A stretch of DNA of 64,000 nt from an uncultured Ruminococcus sp. (GCA_946494335.1 CAMMBV010000007.1:30341-94340), one strand, 5' to 3'. Shown: positions 1 through 9,808, numbered from the stretch's first letter. The notes: generated by a model from the sequence alone, not told the origin. Made by a program: numbers and translations.

Positions 1-84
1 ATAACTGAACATCCTTCTGAACTTGCACCCCGTCCGGATGAAAAGTATCCAGGGGATGACCGTTCCAGTAAGGGAATCTAAACA

Positions 85-142
85 GACCGGCGGCAAACAA
101 GCCGTCGGTCCTGAATATTCAGGGGAAGATTCCCTTCCCCTG
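85..142 (-). terminator. Two hairpins downstream of the DUF2207 gene
   Basis: GACCGGCGGC (85-94) pairs with GCCGTCGGTC (101-110), and CAGGGGAAG (120-128) pairs with CTTCCCCTG (134-142). Both follow the stop codon of the leftward gene at 151. Neither is followed by a clean T run on the minus strand, so termination is inferred from stem strength and position. Part of the second hairpin recurs at 51918-51943. Positions 1-84 hold nothing else I can identify. Confidence 0.4.
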
Positions 143-150
143 TCCGATTC

Positions 151-2121
151 TTACCAGCTTCCGCCTCCGCCTCCGGAGAAACCACCGCCGGAAAAACCGC
201 CGCCCCCGGAGAAGCCGCCGCCGGAGTGTCCTCCCGAACTGCTGGCCGGTTTGGGAACGGAAAGTGTTTCATTGATACGGTTCAGATTGTGAGTCATACA
301 GCGATGGAACACATAGAGATCAAACATATCCATTCTTCCCGTTCTGTTCTCATACCAATCAGGCGCCGGAACGGCAATCTGCTCGAATTTTCCTATCCAC
401 ACATCTGACAGTCCAAACACATAGGCAAAGGGAAGGATATGATAAAACCACTGGGGATTATCCTTTGCCAGCGCTTCGATTCGCTCCAGCTCCGCTGTCT
501 CAATAAACTCTCTTAAGCCCATCAGATATCCCATGCGGCGGGTGCATTCCGGCGTTCTTTTCTTCATAAAGGCAATCATTACAGCCCCCACCGCAGACAC
601 TGCGGTCACAACCGCCAGTGGAAGAATCAGAGAAAACGTTCTTCCCTCACTCAGATTATGAAGATAGCTGATTACTACGCCCAAAAGTGCCACGGCCAGA
701 CTTGTCAGGCTGACAATGATCCAGTTCCTGCGTGATTTCTGCTTTCTGGAATACCACATATCCACCGTCACACACAAAAGCAGCATGGATATTCCGTAGA
801 CAATCCAGAGAATCAGGTAGCCGGCTTCAAATCCGACAGAACACCTAGAGGCCACCACAAGAAACAGTCCCAGCGGAAGCATCATAAGGATTCCGGCTGC
901 TACCCTGGCAGCTTTTGACGCCGCCGTATAAACTCCGCCGTTCTTTTGAATCTCCTGTTTCACCTGCGCTTTCGCCGTATTAAGGGTATCTGCAAATTTA
1001 TATTTAAGGGATGACAGTTTTTTCTTTTTCCCGATTTCTCCCTTTTTCCCGAAAATACCGTTGAATACTTTTTTCTGATATTTCGGCACATTCTCCGGCA
1101 GATCCCCTGTCTTTATGAAAGTAATCTCATCTTTATCGTCTTCCTGTATTTTTAAATATCCTTTATCCGCCCAATACACAATAAGAGAAATGATATCCTG
1201 GCTGGACACGCTGCCGTCCACGATATATCCCACTGCCGCACTGTCCAGATCATCCGGAGGCATGTACTGAATGGAAGGATATACCGCCTCGTCCCTTCCC
1301 AGAAGAAGGAAGAGAACCGCAGCTGTCACAAATACCACAACTGCTGCCATGATAAGTACAGCCGGCATTTTTCCCGCCGTTTTCACATTAGTAAAATAAC
1401 CGTCCTCCATATCGGCATAACAGGTCAGTCCATTTCCAGTTGGAAGAGATCTTGTCAGTTCGCCGGTCACAGAAGACCCGCTCCAGGAAAGTTTTAAGAT
1501 TTCTTCCGCCCGGTTCTGTTCCCCATAGCTTCCATAATAAAATTGAAGCAGTTCATGGGGAAAGTCCTTGGGAAATATGATGGAAAAGGTACTTCCGGCC
1601 GGAATCTCATTCTGCCATCCGGTGGGGAAAATATTGTAATAAAAATCCGTATATCCCTCCTGGGTCACCGGCTGATACATAAAAGTAAAATTATAGAGCC
1701 CGCCGCGGACTGTCGTGTCCTCATCTCCAAAGCGAAATACCCTGTTTCCATTTTCCTGATCCGTTTCCGCTTCCTGATTAGTCGAAATCAGATCTACGCT
1801 GGCATAGTAAGGTGTATAAGACACGCTGCCCTCTTTGTCGGCAGCAGCAATCTGACCTCTGTCCGGTATATACCGGTAAATTCCATGGCGGGGCGTTTGA
1901 AAATCCACATCAATGGACTCCCTGACGGTACAGGAGTTATCCTCCCCCACCCCCATTTCTACATGGTAGGATCTGGTTGTCATGTAAGGGTCTTCCTCAA
2001 CCGTCGCTGATGCCTGATTTTCCGGTGAAAAAATTGAAAATACCACTCCCGCATTGGATATAAAGAGAACAGCCGCAAGCCATATCACTATGGCCAGAGT
2101 ATTTTTCATCTTCTTCATCAT
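151..2121 (-). CDS. DUF2207 domain membrane protein with Gly-rich tail
   Basis: The 656-residue protein begins with a hydrophobic signal or anchor segment (about residues 8-28). An extracytoplasmic DUF2207-type domain follows, rich in aromatic YxPD-like turns (about 40-245), then a membrane segment near 253-272. A cytoplasmic-looking region and further hydrophobic segments lie at about 405-460 and 475-520. The C-terminus is a low-complexity Gly/Ser/Phe tail of GGGFSGGG-like units. Its stop is upstream of two hairpins, and lemA ends nine bases before its start, so the two are probably cotranscribed. DUF2207 proteins often neighbour LemA in Firmicutes; their biochemical role is unknown. The Gly-rich tail produces Pro-rich open frames on the opposite strand that are not genes. 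Confidence 0.88.
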   Translation of the reverse strand: MMKKMKNTLAIVIWLAAVLFISNAGVVFSIFSPENQASATVEEDPYMTTRSYHVEMGVGEDNSCTVRESIDVDFQTPRHGIYRYIPDRGQIAAADKEGSVSYTPYYASVDLISTNQEAETDQENGNRVFRFGDEDTTVRGGLYNFTFMYQPVTQEGYTDFYYNIFPTGWQNEIPAGSTFSIIFPKDFPHELLQFYYGSYGEQNRAEEILKLSWSGSSVTGELTRSLPTGNGLTCYADMEDGYFTNVKTAGKMPAVLIMAAVVVFVTAAVLFLLLGRDEAVYPSIQYMPPDDLDSAAVGYIVDGSVSSQDIISLIVYWADKGYLKIQEDDKDEITFIKTGDLPENVPKYQKKVFNGIFGKKGEIGKKKKLSSLKYKFADTLNTAKAQVKQEIQKNGGVYTAASKAARVAAGILMMLPLGLFLVVASRCSVGFEAGYLILWIVYGISMLLLCVTVDMWYSRKQKSRRNWIIVSLTSLAVALLGVVISYLHNLSEGRTFSLILPLAVVTAVSAVGAVMIAFMKKRTPECTRRMGYLMGLREFIETAELERIEALAKDNPQWFYHILPFAYVFGLSDVWIGKFEQIAVPAPDWYENRTGRMDMFDLYVFHRCMTHNLNRINETLSVPKPASSSGGHSGGGFSGGGGFSGGGFSGGGGGSW

Positions 2122-2129
2122 AACATCCT

Positions 2130-2690
2130 CTAAAACTTAACCTGTACCTGCTCCCGCTCTGCAGCCTCATTGACCTCATACAGCGGTTTTCTGTGGAATC
2201 CGAACACACCGGCTACCAGATTTCCCGGAAACATCTCTGTTTTTGTATTATATTTATTGACTACTCCATTATAAAACCGGCGCGATCCGGCGATTTCCTC
2301 TTCCACCCGTGACAGCTGATTCTGCAGATCCAGGAAATTCTGGTTTGCTTTCAAATCCGGATAATTCTCCGAGAGTGCAAACAGGGATTTTAAAGTTCCG
2401 GAAAGAGCATTATCGTTTTTAATGGTCTCCTCCGGCGTTCTGGAAGTCATGGCCATATTTCTGGCCACGATCACCTTTTCCAGCGTAGCCGACTCATGAG
2501 CGGCATATCCTTTCACTGTCTCCACAAAATTGGGAATCAGATCGTATCTCTTTTTCAGGGAAACATCCATCGCTGAGAATGCTTCCTCCGTCTTGTTCCG
2601 CAGTTTTATAAAACCGTTGTAAGATGCAATTACCCATATCACCAGCAGCGCCAGGATAACAAATATTACAATCAGCGCAATCATTAACAT
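2130..2690 (-). CDS. lemA: LemA family protein
   Basis: This 186-residue protein has one N-terminal membrane segment (about residues 4-25), then the helical LemA domain. Family signatures include a YNxFIKLRN-like start after the membrane segment, the KKRYDLIPN segment and a C-terminal VNKYNT...FPGNLVAG..GF stretch ending KPLYEV. The family adopts a four-helix fold with a short extracellular N-terminus; its role is not firmly known. It directly precedes the DUF2207 gene on the same strand with nine bases between them, a recurrent pairing that suggests joint action at the membrane. Confidence 0.92.
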   Translation of the reverse strand: MLMIALIVIFVILALLVIWVIASYNGFIKLRNKTEEAFSAMDVSLKKRYDLIPNFVETVKGYAAHESATLEKVIVARNMAMTSRTPEETIKNDNALSGTLKSLFALSENYPDLKANQNFLDLQNQLSRVEEEIAGSRRFYNGVVNKYNTKTEMFPGNLVAGVFGFHRKPLYEVNEAAEREQVQVKF

Positions 2691-2712
2691 AGCATACTCC
2701 TCTTTTTTAAAA

Positions 2713-2744
2713 AGACGGAGAGCTTCTTTAGAAACTCGCCGTCT
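2713..2744 (-). terminator. Intrinsic terminator between the HIT gene and lemA
   Basis: AGACGG (2713-2718) pairs with CCGTCT (2739-2744), with a further inner stem. On the minus strand the hairpin is followed by TTTTT from the A run at 2709-2713. It should end leftward transcription of the HIT gene before lemA. Confidence 0.65.
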
Positions 2745-2766
2745 CTTTTCTCAGTTACAGATTCGG

Positions 2767-3186
2767 TTACAGATTCTCTTTAATTTTTGCAATCACTTCA
2801 TCGTATTCCGCGTCGCTTAAGAATACTCTTTCCGGATTCATGGCAAATACCTGTGTCCATTCGAACTCGTCTTTATATTTCGGTACCAGATGGAAATGAG
2901 TATGTCCAGCCGTATCACCGTAAGCTCCCATATTAATCTTGTCCGGATTGAAGGCTTTCTGGATGGCTGTGGCCACTTTTGCCATGTCAGCAAAATAGCC
3001 GTTTCTCTCTTCATCTGACAGCTTTGTGATATCTGCAGCATGAGATTTGGTAGCTACGATACATCTGCCTTTATGGCTCTGTTCCTTAAAAAGATAAACA
3101 AGTGCATTATCCAGTTCACAGATCTTGATACCGAATTTTGCTACCAGTTCGCCTTCCATACAATATGCGCAATTTGGATCTTTCAT
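2767..3186 (-). CDS. HIT family nucleotide hydrolase/transferase
   Basis: The 139-residue protein carries the histidine-triad motif as HTHFHLVPK near residues 96-104, the nucleotide-phosphate binding and catalytic site of HIT proteins. The N-terminus has a Cys pair (NCAYC) as in zinc-binding bacterial HIT proteins. Known members hydrolyse nucleoside phosphoramidates or dinucleoside polyphosphates; the substrate here cannot be told. It stands alone, with terminators or gaps on both sides. Confidence 0.9.
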   Translation of the reverse strand: MKDPNCAYCMEGELVAKFGIKICELDNALVYLFKEQSHKGRCIVATKSHAADITKLSDEERNGYFADMAKVATAIQKAFNPDKINMGAYGDTAGHTHFHLVPKYKDEFEWTQVFAMNPERVFLSDAEYDEVIAKIKENL

Positions 3187-3247
3187 GATAAACCTCTCCT
3201 ATCTCAAATATATTTGTCTATAAGTATAACTCTTTTTCTGTCAGTTC

Positions 3248-4363
3248 TCAATCATTTTTTCCGTATAACTCTTCCTGAAGACGCAAATATGTCGCTTCCC
3301 AGTCAGGCACCAGATATTCTCTGCTGGAGTAGAAAAGGCCGTCATAGGGCAGGCGGCTTTTCACTACCTCATAATTAATCAGAGACGGAACCTTGCCCAG
3401 CAAAGCCCAGAATTCATTCTCCGGAATATTATGCGTCACATGGGGCAAAAGCTGATTGGCCAGTCGGTCAATCTCAGAGACTTTCATCAGCCTGATTCTG
3501 CGAATCAGCTTTGTCAGCACTTCTCTTTGACGTTCGGTTCTCTCATAATCCGCATTTCCCACCTTACGGATTCTGGCATAGGCCACAGCCTGAAGTCCAT
3601 TGCACTGGTATGTCCCGGCGCCCGGTATTTTGTACTGTTCATACTGATCCTCCATCCCCATATTCTGACACATATGAAGCATGGTGGTGTTGGCGTTTTC
3701 CGCCTCCTCCTCTGAAAAATTAAGAGATATAGTACCTACAGCATCGATGATATGAATCATATCCTTAAAAGAGACTGCCATATACCGGTCCGTCTGAATT
3801 TTGAAATTTTCCGTTACGGTTGCCGTAAGAAGCTCACCTCCGCCGTTGGCATAAGCGGCGTTCAGTTTCCGGTATCCAACCCCTGGAATATGGACATACG
3901 TATCCCGCATCAGGGACATCATAGTAACCCGTTTATTTTCGTAATTGATGGACAGAAGAATCATAGAGTCTGAATTGGCGTCTTCTGTAGTTGCCGTCCT
4001 GTCAACTCCCACCAGAAGAATGTTGTAAACATTTTCCTCTGTCATTACGTTTTCTGTCGTCCTGTATCTGTCCAGATTTTCCTGTATCTGCAGCATTTCC
4101 TCGTCTTCCGGCTCTTTTTGCTCCGGCACAGATGTTACTTCGGTCTGCGTTGCTCCCGCTTCCACATAATTGGACTGTTCAAAATAATTATGCCCTTTAC
4201 CGTACAGGAAAGCAGCTCCCAGGCCCACAAACATCAATATCACTACACCCGCCGATATCGCCGCTTTTCCTTTCTGCTCAGATGCCCTGCATATGTGGTT
4301 CAGAAAATCTTCTCTGATCCCTGCCAGAATCCCCAGTATTTTTTTCTTCAGTCCTTCCCTCAT
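3248..4363 (-). CDS. LytR-CpsA-Psr (LCP) family wall polymer ligase
   Basis: An open frame extends to 4399, but the ATG at 4363 has the better site (GGGGAGGAGACAATG), giving 371 residues. One membrane segment lies near residues 40-60 and is followed by an extracellular LCP domain. Seen motifs are NILLVGVDR, the Arg-containing DSMILLSIN and MSLMRDTYVHIPG, and the ARIRK..NADYERTERQREVL segment. LCP enzymes transfer undecaprenyl-linked glycopolymers to peptidoglycan using conserved Arg and Asp residues. There is no surrounding capsule cluster, so the polymer is unknown. Confidence 0.9.
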   Translation of the reverse strand: MREGLKKKILGILAGIREDFLNHICRASEQKGKAAISAGVVILMFVGLGAAFLYGKGHNYFEQSNYVEAGATQTEVTSVPEQKEPEDEEMLQIQENLDRYRTTENVMTEENVYNILLVGVDRTATTEDANSDSMILLSINYENKRVTMMSLMRDTYVHIPGVGYRKLNAAYANGGGELLTATVTENFKIQTDRYMAVSFKDMIHIIDAVGTISLNFSEEEAENANTTMLHMCQNMGMEDQYEQYKIPGAGTYQCNGLQAVAYARIRKVGNADYERTERQREVLTKLIRRIRLMKVSEIDRLANQLLPHVTHNIPENEFWALLGKVPSLINYEVVKSRLPYDGLFYSSREYLVPDWEATYLRLQEELYGKND

Positions 4364-4509
4364 TGTCTCCTCCCCGTTCTTATGCCGCTGTCTGCGCATT
4401 CATCTCTGTGATATCATCTTATAAAAAAATGTCGAAAAATACAAGATATGGATAAAAAAAACTGTTATAATAATTCTGCATAAAAGAACGAACACAGGAG
4501 GATTTATAT

Positions 4510-5421
4510 ATGTTATACGATGCAGTCATAATCGGAGCATCTATTATTGATATACCTGCCGGACCCGTAGATGCATCCGTCTTTCAGAGCGGATCTCACC
4601 CGGTAGACCGTCTGACTTTTCAGGTAGGAGGCGATGCCATCAACGAGGCCACCATCCTTTCTCACCTGGGCCACCGGGTGAAACTGATCAGTAAAATCGG
4701 AGATGATCTGGGCGGACGGTTCATCCGGGAGCACTGTGACAGCCTCCATATCAACCGGGATTCTTTCATCACAGACCCTTCCATGGATACGGGAATCAAT
4801 ATTGTCCTCATAGAGCCGGACGGAGAACGCAGCTTTATTACCAGCAACAAAGGCGGACTTCGCCAGCTGCGTCCCGAGGACATTGATATCAGCGTTTTTT
4901 CCCAGTCATCTTTGCTGTGTTTTGCCAGTATTTTTGTCTTCCCATTCTTTTCTCCGGATGACTACAGCCGCATATTTGCAGAGGCCAAAAAACAGAATAT
5001 GACTGTATGCGCAGATATGACAAAATGCAAAAACAAAGAGACCGTGGATGATCTTAAAGAAGCCCTGTCTTATCTTGATTTTGTATTTCCCAATCTGGAA
5101 GAAGCCAGGATGGTAACCCGCCGGGAGGATCCGGACGATGTGGCGGACGCTTTTCTGGAATGCGGCGTGGGCCATGCCGTTATCAAGCTTGGAAAAAAGG
5201 GCTGCCTGATCAAAAGCCGCCAGGAGCGTCTCATTGTTCCCGCCCTTCCCAATATCCGCTGTCTGGATACCACCGGGGCAGGAGATAATTTTGCTGCCGG
5301 ATTTCTCTCCGGACTTATAAAAAAACAGCCGCTTCGGGAATGCGGACGCATTGCCAACGAAACAGCTGCAAAATGCATTGAAAAAACAGGTGCTACCGCC
5401 TGGATTCACTCGGATCACTGA
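4510..5421 (+). CDS. PfkB/ribokinase family sugar kinase
   Basis: The 303-residue protein has the PfkB fold signatures: an N-terminal Gly-rich segment GGDAINEATILSHLG that binds the sugar, and near the C-terminus the DTTGAGDNFAAGFLSG motif with the catalytic Asp and anion hole. The substrate is unspecified; fructose, ribose or nucleoside are all possible. The site ACAGGAGGATTTATATATG supports the start. It is the only rightward gene in the first 30 kb, and its last seven bases overlap the end of the convergent acetyltransferase. A TATAAT at 4466-4471 may be its -10 element, without a convincing -35. Confidence 0.9.
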   Translation: MLYDAVIIGASIIDIPAGPVDASVFQSGSHPVDRLTFQVGGDAINEATILSHLGHRVKLISKIGDDLGGRFIREHCDSLHINRDSFITDPSMDTGINIVLIEPDGERSFITSNKGGLRQLRPEDIDISVFSQSSLLCFASIFVFPFFSPDDYSRIFAEAKKQNMTVCADMTKCKNKETVDDLKEALSYLDFVFPNLEEARMVTRREDPDDVADAFLECGVGHAVIKLGKKGCLIKSRQERLIVPALPNIRCLDTTGAGDNFAAGFLSGLIKKQPLRECGRIANETAAKCIEKTGATAWIHSDH

Positions 5422-5870
5422 ACATTCCTGTCCAGAATCATCTGTCGGTAAGACATAAAGGTAAAGCCCAGTTTTTCATACAGGCGGGCCGCCCGGTCAT
5501 TATCCCCTGTCACCTCCAGCCGGAAACGTACGGCATGGGGATATTCCCGGAACATCCACTGAAAAAATTTTGTGCCGTAGCCTTTGCCGCGGCAGGATTC
5601 ATCCAGGTAGACCTCCTCCAGCATAATGGTAATTCCTCCCACCTCACAGGCATAAAAGCTGGTAAGATAGGCAAATCCGGCCAGCCTGTCGTCATCCCAG
5701 AGCGTAACACCCCAGAGGGAAGGACACTGGCTGGAGACCGCATCCTGAAATGTTCTCTTCAGAATATGCTCATCCACCTGATGATCCACCGCATCACTGT
5801 GATAAAATGCATTTACCATGGGAAGAACCGCTGCCTCATCCTGAGGCAGCATCTTTTTTATATTCAGCAT
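5415..5870 (-). CDS. GNAT family N-acetyltransferase
   Basis: The 151-residue protein has a GNAT acetyl-CoA binding motif (ESCRGKGYGTKFFQWM, about residues 92-107) after a strand containing MLEEVYLD, and ends with the usual ARLYEKLGF segment. The substrate is unknown. It follows the isochorismatase-like gene by ten bases on the same strand and is probably the last gene of that transcript. Its 3' end overlaps the convergent PfkB gene. Confidence 0.9.
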   Translation of the reverse strand: MLNIKKMLPQDEAAVLPMVNAFYHSDAVDHQVDEHILKRTFQDAVSSQCPSLWGVTLWDDDRLAGFAYLTSFYACEVGGITIMLEEVYLDESCRGKGYGTKFFQWMFREYPHAVRFRLEVTGDNDRAARLYEKLGFTFMSYRQMILDRNVQ

Positions 5871-5880
5871 ACACAGTTCC

Positions 5881-6423
5881 TCATTTTACCAGTTTGGAAA
5901 TTTTTTTGAAGGTGTCGCTTCCGGCTCTTTCCAGCAGTTCAAAAAGAACCGCCTCATAAGTCGTAACCAGGACTCCTTCCTGAACGGCACGCCAGATTCC
6001 CATTTCTTTGTCGCTTTTCTTTCGGGAACTGATGCAGTCCGTAACCAGCACCGGCTGATACCCTGCCGCTTTCAGATCGATGCAGGTCTGCAGCACACAG
6101 ATATGAGCCTCAATCCCGCAGACAATGACATTTTTCCTGCCGGAGCGGTCCACTGCATCCATAATCTCCTTTTCCCTGTAACTGCTGAAAGCAATTTTTT
6201 CCATATATTCTTCTGTCTGTGCCGCCTCATACACAGTCTGCACAGAATTGCCCAGCCCTTTGGTATACTGCTGGGTAATCACCATGGGAATATCGAGGGC
6301 TTTCAGACCCCGGATCAGAATTCCTGCATTTTTTTCCAGTTCCTCACCCTGATACATCACTTTCATCAGGCTCTCCTGATAATCTACAATCAGAGCCATG
6401 GTATCCGCTGCATTTATCCTCAT
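5881..6423 (-). CDS. Isochorismatase-like cysteine hydrolase
   Basis: The 180-residue protein matches the isochorismatase/nicotinamidase fold. An early Asp in ALIVDYQESLM and the nucleophile Cys in GIEAHICVLQTCIDL (about residue 109) with its preceding cis-peptide region are visible. Family members cleave amides or enol ethers; the GIEAHICVLQ form is common in general cysteine hydrolases such as the YcaC type. The NAD genes of this window lie 13 kb away, so nicotinamidase activity is not supported by context. It sits between metY and the acetyltransferase with short gaps. Confidence 0.87.
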   Translation of the reverse strand: MRINAADTMALIVDYQESLMKVMYQGEELEKNAGILIRGLKALDIPMVITQQYTKGLGNSVQTVYEAAQTEEYMEKIAFSSYREKEIMDAVDRSGRKNVIVCGIEAHICVLQTCIDLKAAGYQPVLVTDCISSRKKSDKEMGIWRAVQEGVLVTTYEAVLFELLERAGSDTFKKISKLVK

Positions 6424-6444
6424 ACAAAAATCCTCCTGCCTTCT

Positions 6445-7722
6445 TTATACTGCCTGCAGAGCCTGTTCCAGATCCGCAATAATATCCTCCACATTTTCAA
6501 TGCCCACAGAAAGACGGATCAGATCCGGCAGAACTCCCGCTTCCACAAGCTGTTCATCGTTTAACTGGCGATGGGTATGGCTGGCGGGATGAAGCACGCA
6601 GGACCGTGCATCCGCCACATGGGTTACGATGGCGATCATTTTCAGCTCATTGGTAAAACGCATGGCGCCTTCTTTCCCGCCCTTTGGCCCGAAGGAGAGC
6701 ACGCCGCAGGTACCCTCCGGCATATATTTCTGTGCCAGATCGTAATATTTGCTGCTCTTAAGTCCGGAAAATTCTACCCATGCCACTTTCTCATGATTTT
6801 CCAGATACTGAGCTACTTTCAGCGCATTTTCATAATGGCGGGGCATTCTCAGATGGAGGGTCTCCAGACCGATATTGGTCAGGAACGCATTCTGCGGAGA
6901 CTGGCATGCTCCCATATCCCGCATGAGCTGAACCGTTGCTTTGGTAATATATGCCTTTTTCCCGAAACGTTCCGTATAAATCACACCGTGATAGGATTCA
7001 TCAGGCGTTGTCAGCCCCGGATACTTGTCCTTGTTTGCCTCCCAGTCAAAATTTCCGCTGTCAACGATACATCCGCCCATGGCCATGGCGTGACCGTCCA
7101 TGTATTTGGTGGTGGAATGAGTCACGATATCAGCGCCGTATTTAAAGGGCCGGCAGTGAATAGGCGTTGCAAAAGTATTGTCACAGATCAGGGGCACATT
7201 ATGTTCATGAGCCAGATCCGCGAATTTTTCAATATCCAGAATTACGCCTGCCGGGTTGGATATGGTCTCCGCAAATACCGCCTTTGTATTGGGAAGAAAT
7301 GCCTTTTCCAGCTCCTCCTTCGGAGCATCCTGATCCACCAGGGTAGTCTGAATCCCGAATCGTTTTAACGTTACTGTCAGCAGATTTGAGGTCCCGCCGT
7401 ATACTTTGGCCGCACAGATCACGTGATCGCCCTCTTCGCAGATATTGGTCACCGCAAACAGTGTGGCCGCCTGGCCGGAAGAAGTCAGCATGGCTGCCGC
7501 ACCGCCCTCCAGATCGCAGATCTTCTGAGCTACCAGATCATTGGTAGGATTCTGAAGACGGGAATAAAAATATCCTTCCGATTCCAGGTCAAACAGTTTA
7601 CCCATCTCTTCACTGGTGGAATACTTAAATGTAGTGCTCTGATAGATTGGCAGCACTCTGGCTTCCCCGTTTCCCGGCTGCCATCCTCCCTGTATACAGA
7701 TTGTTTCTTTTTTGTAGCTCAT
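6445..7722 (-). CDS. metY: O-acetylhomoserine sulfhydrylase (MetY-type)
   Basis: This 425-residue protein is a Cys/Met metabolism PLP enzyme of the O-acetylhomoserine/O-acetylserine sulfhydrylase branch. It opens with ETICIQGGW and has TSSGQAATLFAV for phosphate binding. The Asp of LICDNTFATP contacts the PLP ring, and THSTTKYMDGHA contains the Schiff-base lysine (about residue 208). It would make homocysteine from O-acetylhomoserine and sulfide. The gene follows feoB by 40 bases on the same strand. I see no S-box or T-box leader in that gap. Confidence 0.92.
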   Translation of the reverse strand: MSYKKETICIQGGWQPGNGEARVLPIYQSTTFKYSTSEEMGKLFDLESEGYFYSRLQNPTNDLVAQKICDLEGGAAAMLTSSGQAATLFAVTNICEEGDHVICAAKVYGGTSNLLTVTLKRFGIQTTLVDQDAPKEELEKAFLPNTKAVFAETISNPAGVILDIEKFADLAHEHNVPLICDNTFATPIHCRPFKYGADIVTHSTTKYMDGHAMAMGGCIVDSGNFDWEANKDKYPGLTTPDESYHGVIYTERFGKKAYITKATVQLMRDMGACQSPQNAFLTNIGLETLHLRMPRHYENALKVAQYLENHEKVAWVEFSGLKSSKYYDLAQKYMPEGTCGVLSFGPKGGKEGAMRFTNELKMIAIVTHVADARSCVLHPASHTHRQLNDEQLVEAGVLPDLIRLSVGIENVEDIIADLEQALQAV

Positions 7723-7762
7723 TTCGTCTCTCCTCTCTTTCTTTTGCAGTTTTGGCCGTATC

Positions 7763-9808
7763 CTACAGTCCCAGCAGACTGCCCGCCTGGTATATCACAA
7801 AAGTGACCGCCCATGCCACTGCCAGCTGAAACAGTGCGGCGCCCAGCATCCAGCGGGTACTTCCGGACTCCCTTTTTACCGTCGCCAAGGTGGCGATACA
7901 TGGTATGTACAGCAGACTAAACGTCATCATGCAGTAAGCATTCAAAGGGCCAAAGCCCGCGTCGGACAACTGCGCAGCCAGAGCTGTCATGCCGGACGCA
8001 GCCGTTATATTCCCAATGCCAAACAGTACAGAGCAGCTGGAAACCACCACTTCCTTTGCGGAAATACCGGCGATCAGCGCCACTACCAACTGCCAGTATC
8101 CCAGTCCCAGGGGCTTAAACACCGGCACAATAACTTTTCCTACCGCAGCTCCGAAACTCTGGGAAATATCACTGACATATCCCGAGGGTCCAAAATTCAG
8201 CACAAACCACATGAGAACGGATGCGATAAAAATGGTGGTGCCCGCTTTGGTCAGATAGTCTTTTACCTTTTCCCATACGTAAATCCACACTGTCTGAGCG
8301 CCGGGGGCCTTATATTCCGGCAGTTCAATCAAAAGATTATTCTCTGCCTTTCTTTTATCCATCAGATGCATGATATACGCTGCAATAATGGCAGCTGCCA
8401 TTCCCAGTACATACATGGAGAACGCTGCCGCAGCCGCATACTTTCCAAAAAACGCCTGTGAAAACAGGACATAGACGGGCAGTCTGGCGCTGCAGGACAT
8501 AAAAGGAGTCACCAGCATGGTTCTCAGCCGGTCCTTTTTATCCTCCAAAGCTCTCGATGCCATTACCGCCGGCACAGTACAGCCAAATCCCAGGACCATA
8601 GGGATAAAGGCTCTTCCGGAAAGACCCAGCCGTCCCATCAGACTGTCCATCACATAGGCGGCTCTCGCCATATACCCGCTGTCTTCCAGAAAGGCCAGCG
8701 CCAGGAACAGGATAAAGATATTGGGAAGGAATGTAAGGATACCGCCCACTCCGGCAATGATTCCATCCACAATCAGGGATATCAGCCACGGAGACGCATC
8801 TGCCGCCGTAAGAAGCCCGGTCATCCCTGTGGAAATGAAATCCAGAAAGATTCCCATGTACCCTTTCAGCCAGTCTCCCACTGTAAACGTAAGGACAAAC
8901 ACCAGCGCCATGATCAGAAGAAAGATCGGCAGTCCCCAGAACCGGTCCGTCAGCCACCGGTCAATTTTATCCGTACTGGCTGCTTTCTGCGCCTTGTTCA
9001 CCAGAGTTTCCTGAATAACCTCTTCAATAAAATCATACTTTTCATTGATGATCTGCGTTTCATAGCTTTTTTTCAGTATATCAGAAGTCTCAATGGGATA
9101 CTGCTTTTTTATTTCCTCGTCATCCTCCAGATATTTGATGGCGACATACCGGTATTTTTTCAAATCCGGATATTTTTGGCGCAGACGCTCTTTCAGCAGA
9201 TCAATTTTGTCTTCGATTTCATCGCTGTAAACCATGACGAATTCTTTATGATGCTGATGCTGGTGCTCCGTCTGTGTATCATGGTGATGAATGAGAGGCT
9301 GATGTTCCATAAAATCCCGGTGATGAATCACCGCATGCATGAGAATATCAAGACCTTTTTTCTTCCTGGCGCTGACCGGTATCACGGGAATACCAAGCAT
9401 TTCCGGGAGACGGTGAAGGTCAATCTCCATCCCTCTTTTTTCCACAATATCCATCATATTAAGAGCCAGTACTACCGGTTTTCCCAGTTCTATCAGCTGC
9501 AGCGTCAGATAGAGGTTTCTCTCCAGCGCGGAAGCATCGGCCACATCGATTATCACATCCACTTCATCACTTTGCACATACTGTCTGGCCACCACCTCTT
9601 CCATGGTATAGGAAGTCAGGCTGTACGTCCCTGGAAGATCTACCAGAGAAAGATCATAATCCTGAAACTTCATGGAGCCTTCCACTTTTTCCACGGTAAC
9701 TCCCGGCCAGTTGGCCACCTTCAGATTTGCTCCGGTGTATGCGTTAAACAGCGTGGTTTTTCCGCAGTTAGGATTTCCCATAAATCCCACACGTATTCTA
9801 TTCCCCAT
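7763..9808 (-). CDS. feoB: Ferrous iron transporter FeoB
   Basis: This 681-residue protein has an N-terminal G domain with P-loop GNPNCGKTTLFN (about residues 11-22), switch I ending WPGVTVEK, DLPGTYSL, and NMMD for guanine recognition. A His-rich linker near residues 168-192 (HHHDTQTEHQHQHH) follows, then a polytopic Gate/FeoB domain with VLGFGCTVPAVMASRAL and FMSCSARLPVYVLF. It imports Fe2+ across the membrane. Its start overlaps feoA by 11 bases, implying translational coupling. A second, interrupted FeoA-FeoB gene lies at 31.1-44.05 kb. Confidence 0.96.
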   Translation of the reverse strand: MGNRIRVGFMGNPNCGKTTLFNAYTGANLKVANWPGVTVEKVEGSMKFQDYDLSLVDLPGTYSLTSYTMEEVVARQYVQSDEVDVIIDVADASALERNLYLTLQLIELGKPVVLALNMMDIVEKRGMEIDLHRLPEMLGIPVIPVSARKKKGLDILMHAVIHHRDFMEHQPLIHHHDTQTEHQHQHHKEFVMVYSDEIEDKIDLLKERLRQKYPDLKKYRYVAIKYLEDDEEIKKQYPIETSDILKKSYETQIINEKYDFIEEVIQETLVNKAQKAASTDKIDRWLTDRFWGLPIFLLIMALVFVLTFTVGDWLKGYMGIFLDFISTGMTGLLTAADASPWLISLIVDGIIAGVGGILTFLPNIFILFLALAFLEDSGYMARAAYVMDSLMGRLGLSGRAFIPMVLGFGCTVPAVMASRALEDKKDRLRTMLVTPFMSCSARLPVYVLFSQAFFGKYAAAAAFSMYVLGMAAAIIAAYIMHLMDKRKAENNLLIELPEYKAPGAQTVWIYVWEKVKDYLTKAGTTIFIASVLMWFVLNFGPSGYVSDISQSFGAAVGKVIVPVFKPLGLGYWQLVVALIAGISAKEVVVSSCSVLFGIGNITAASGMTALAAQLSDAGFGPLNAYCMMTFSLLYIPCIATLATVKRESGSTRWMLGAALFQLAVAWAVTFVIYQAGSLLGL

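Noticed and set aside
23..292. Pro-rich 89-residue frame opposite the start of the window
   Set aside because: It is the antisense of the Gly/Ser-rich tail of the DUF2207 protein; no ribosome site.
7723..7762. Possible S-box or T-box leader before metY
   Set aside because: The gap to feoB is 40 bases, too short for either riboswitch.
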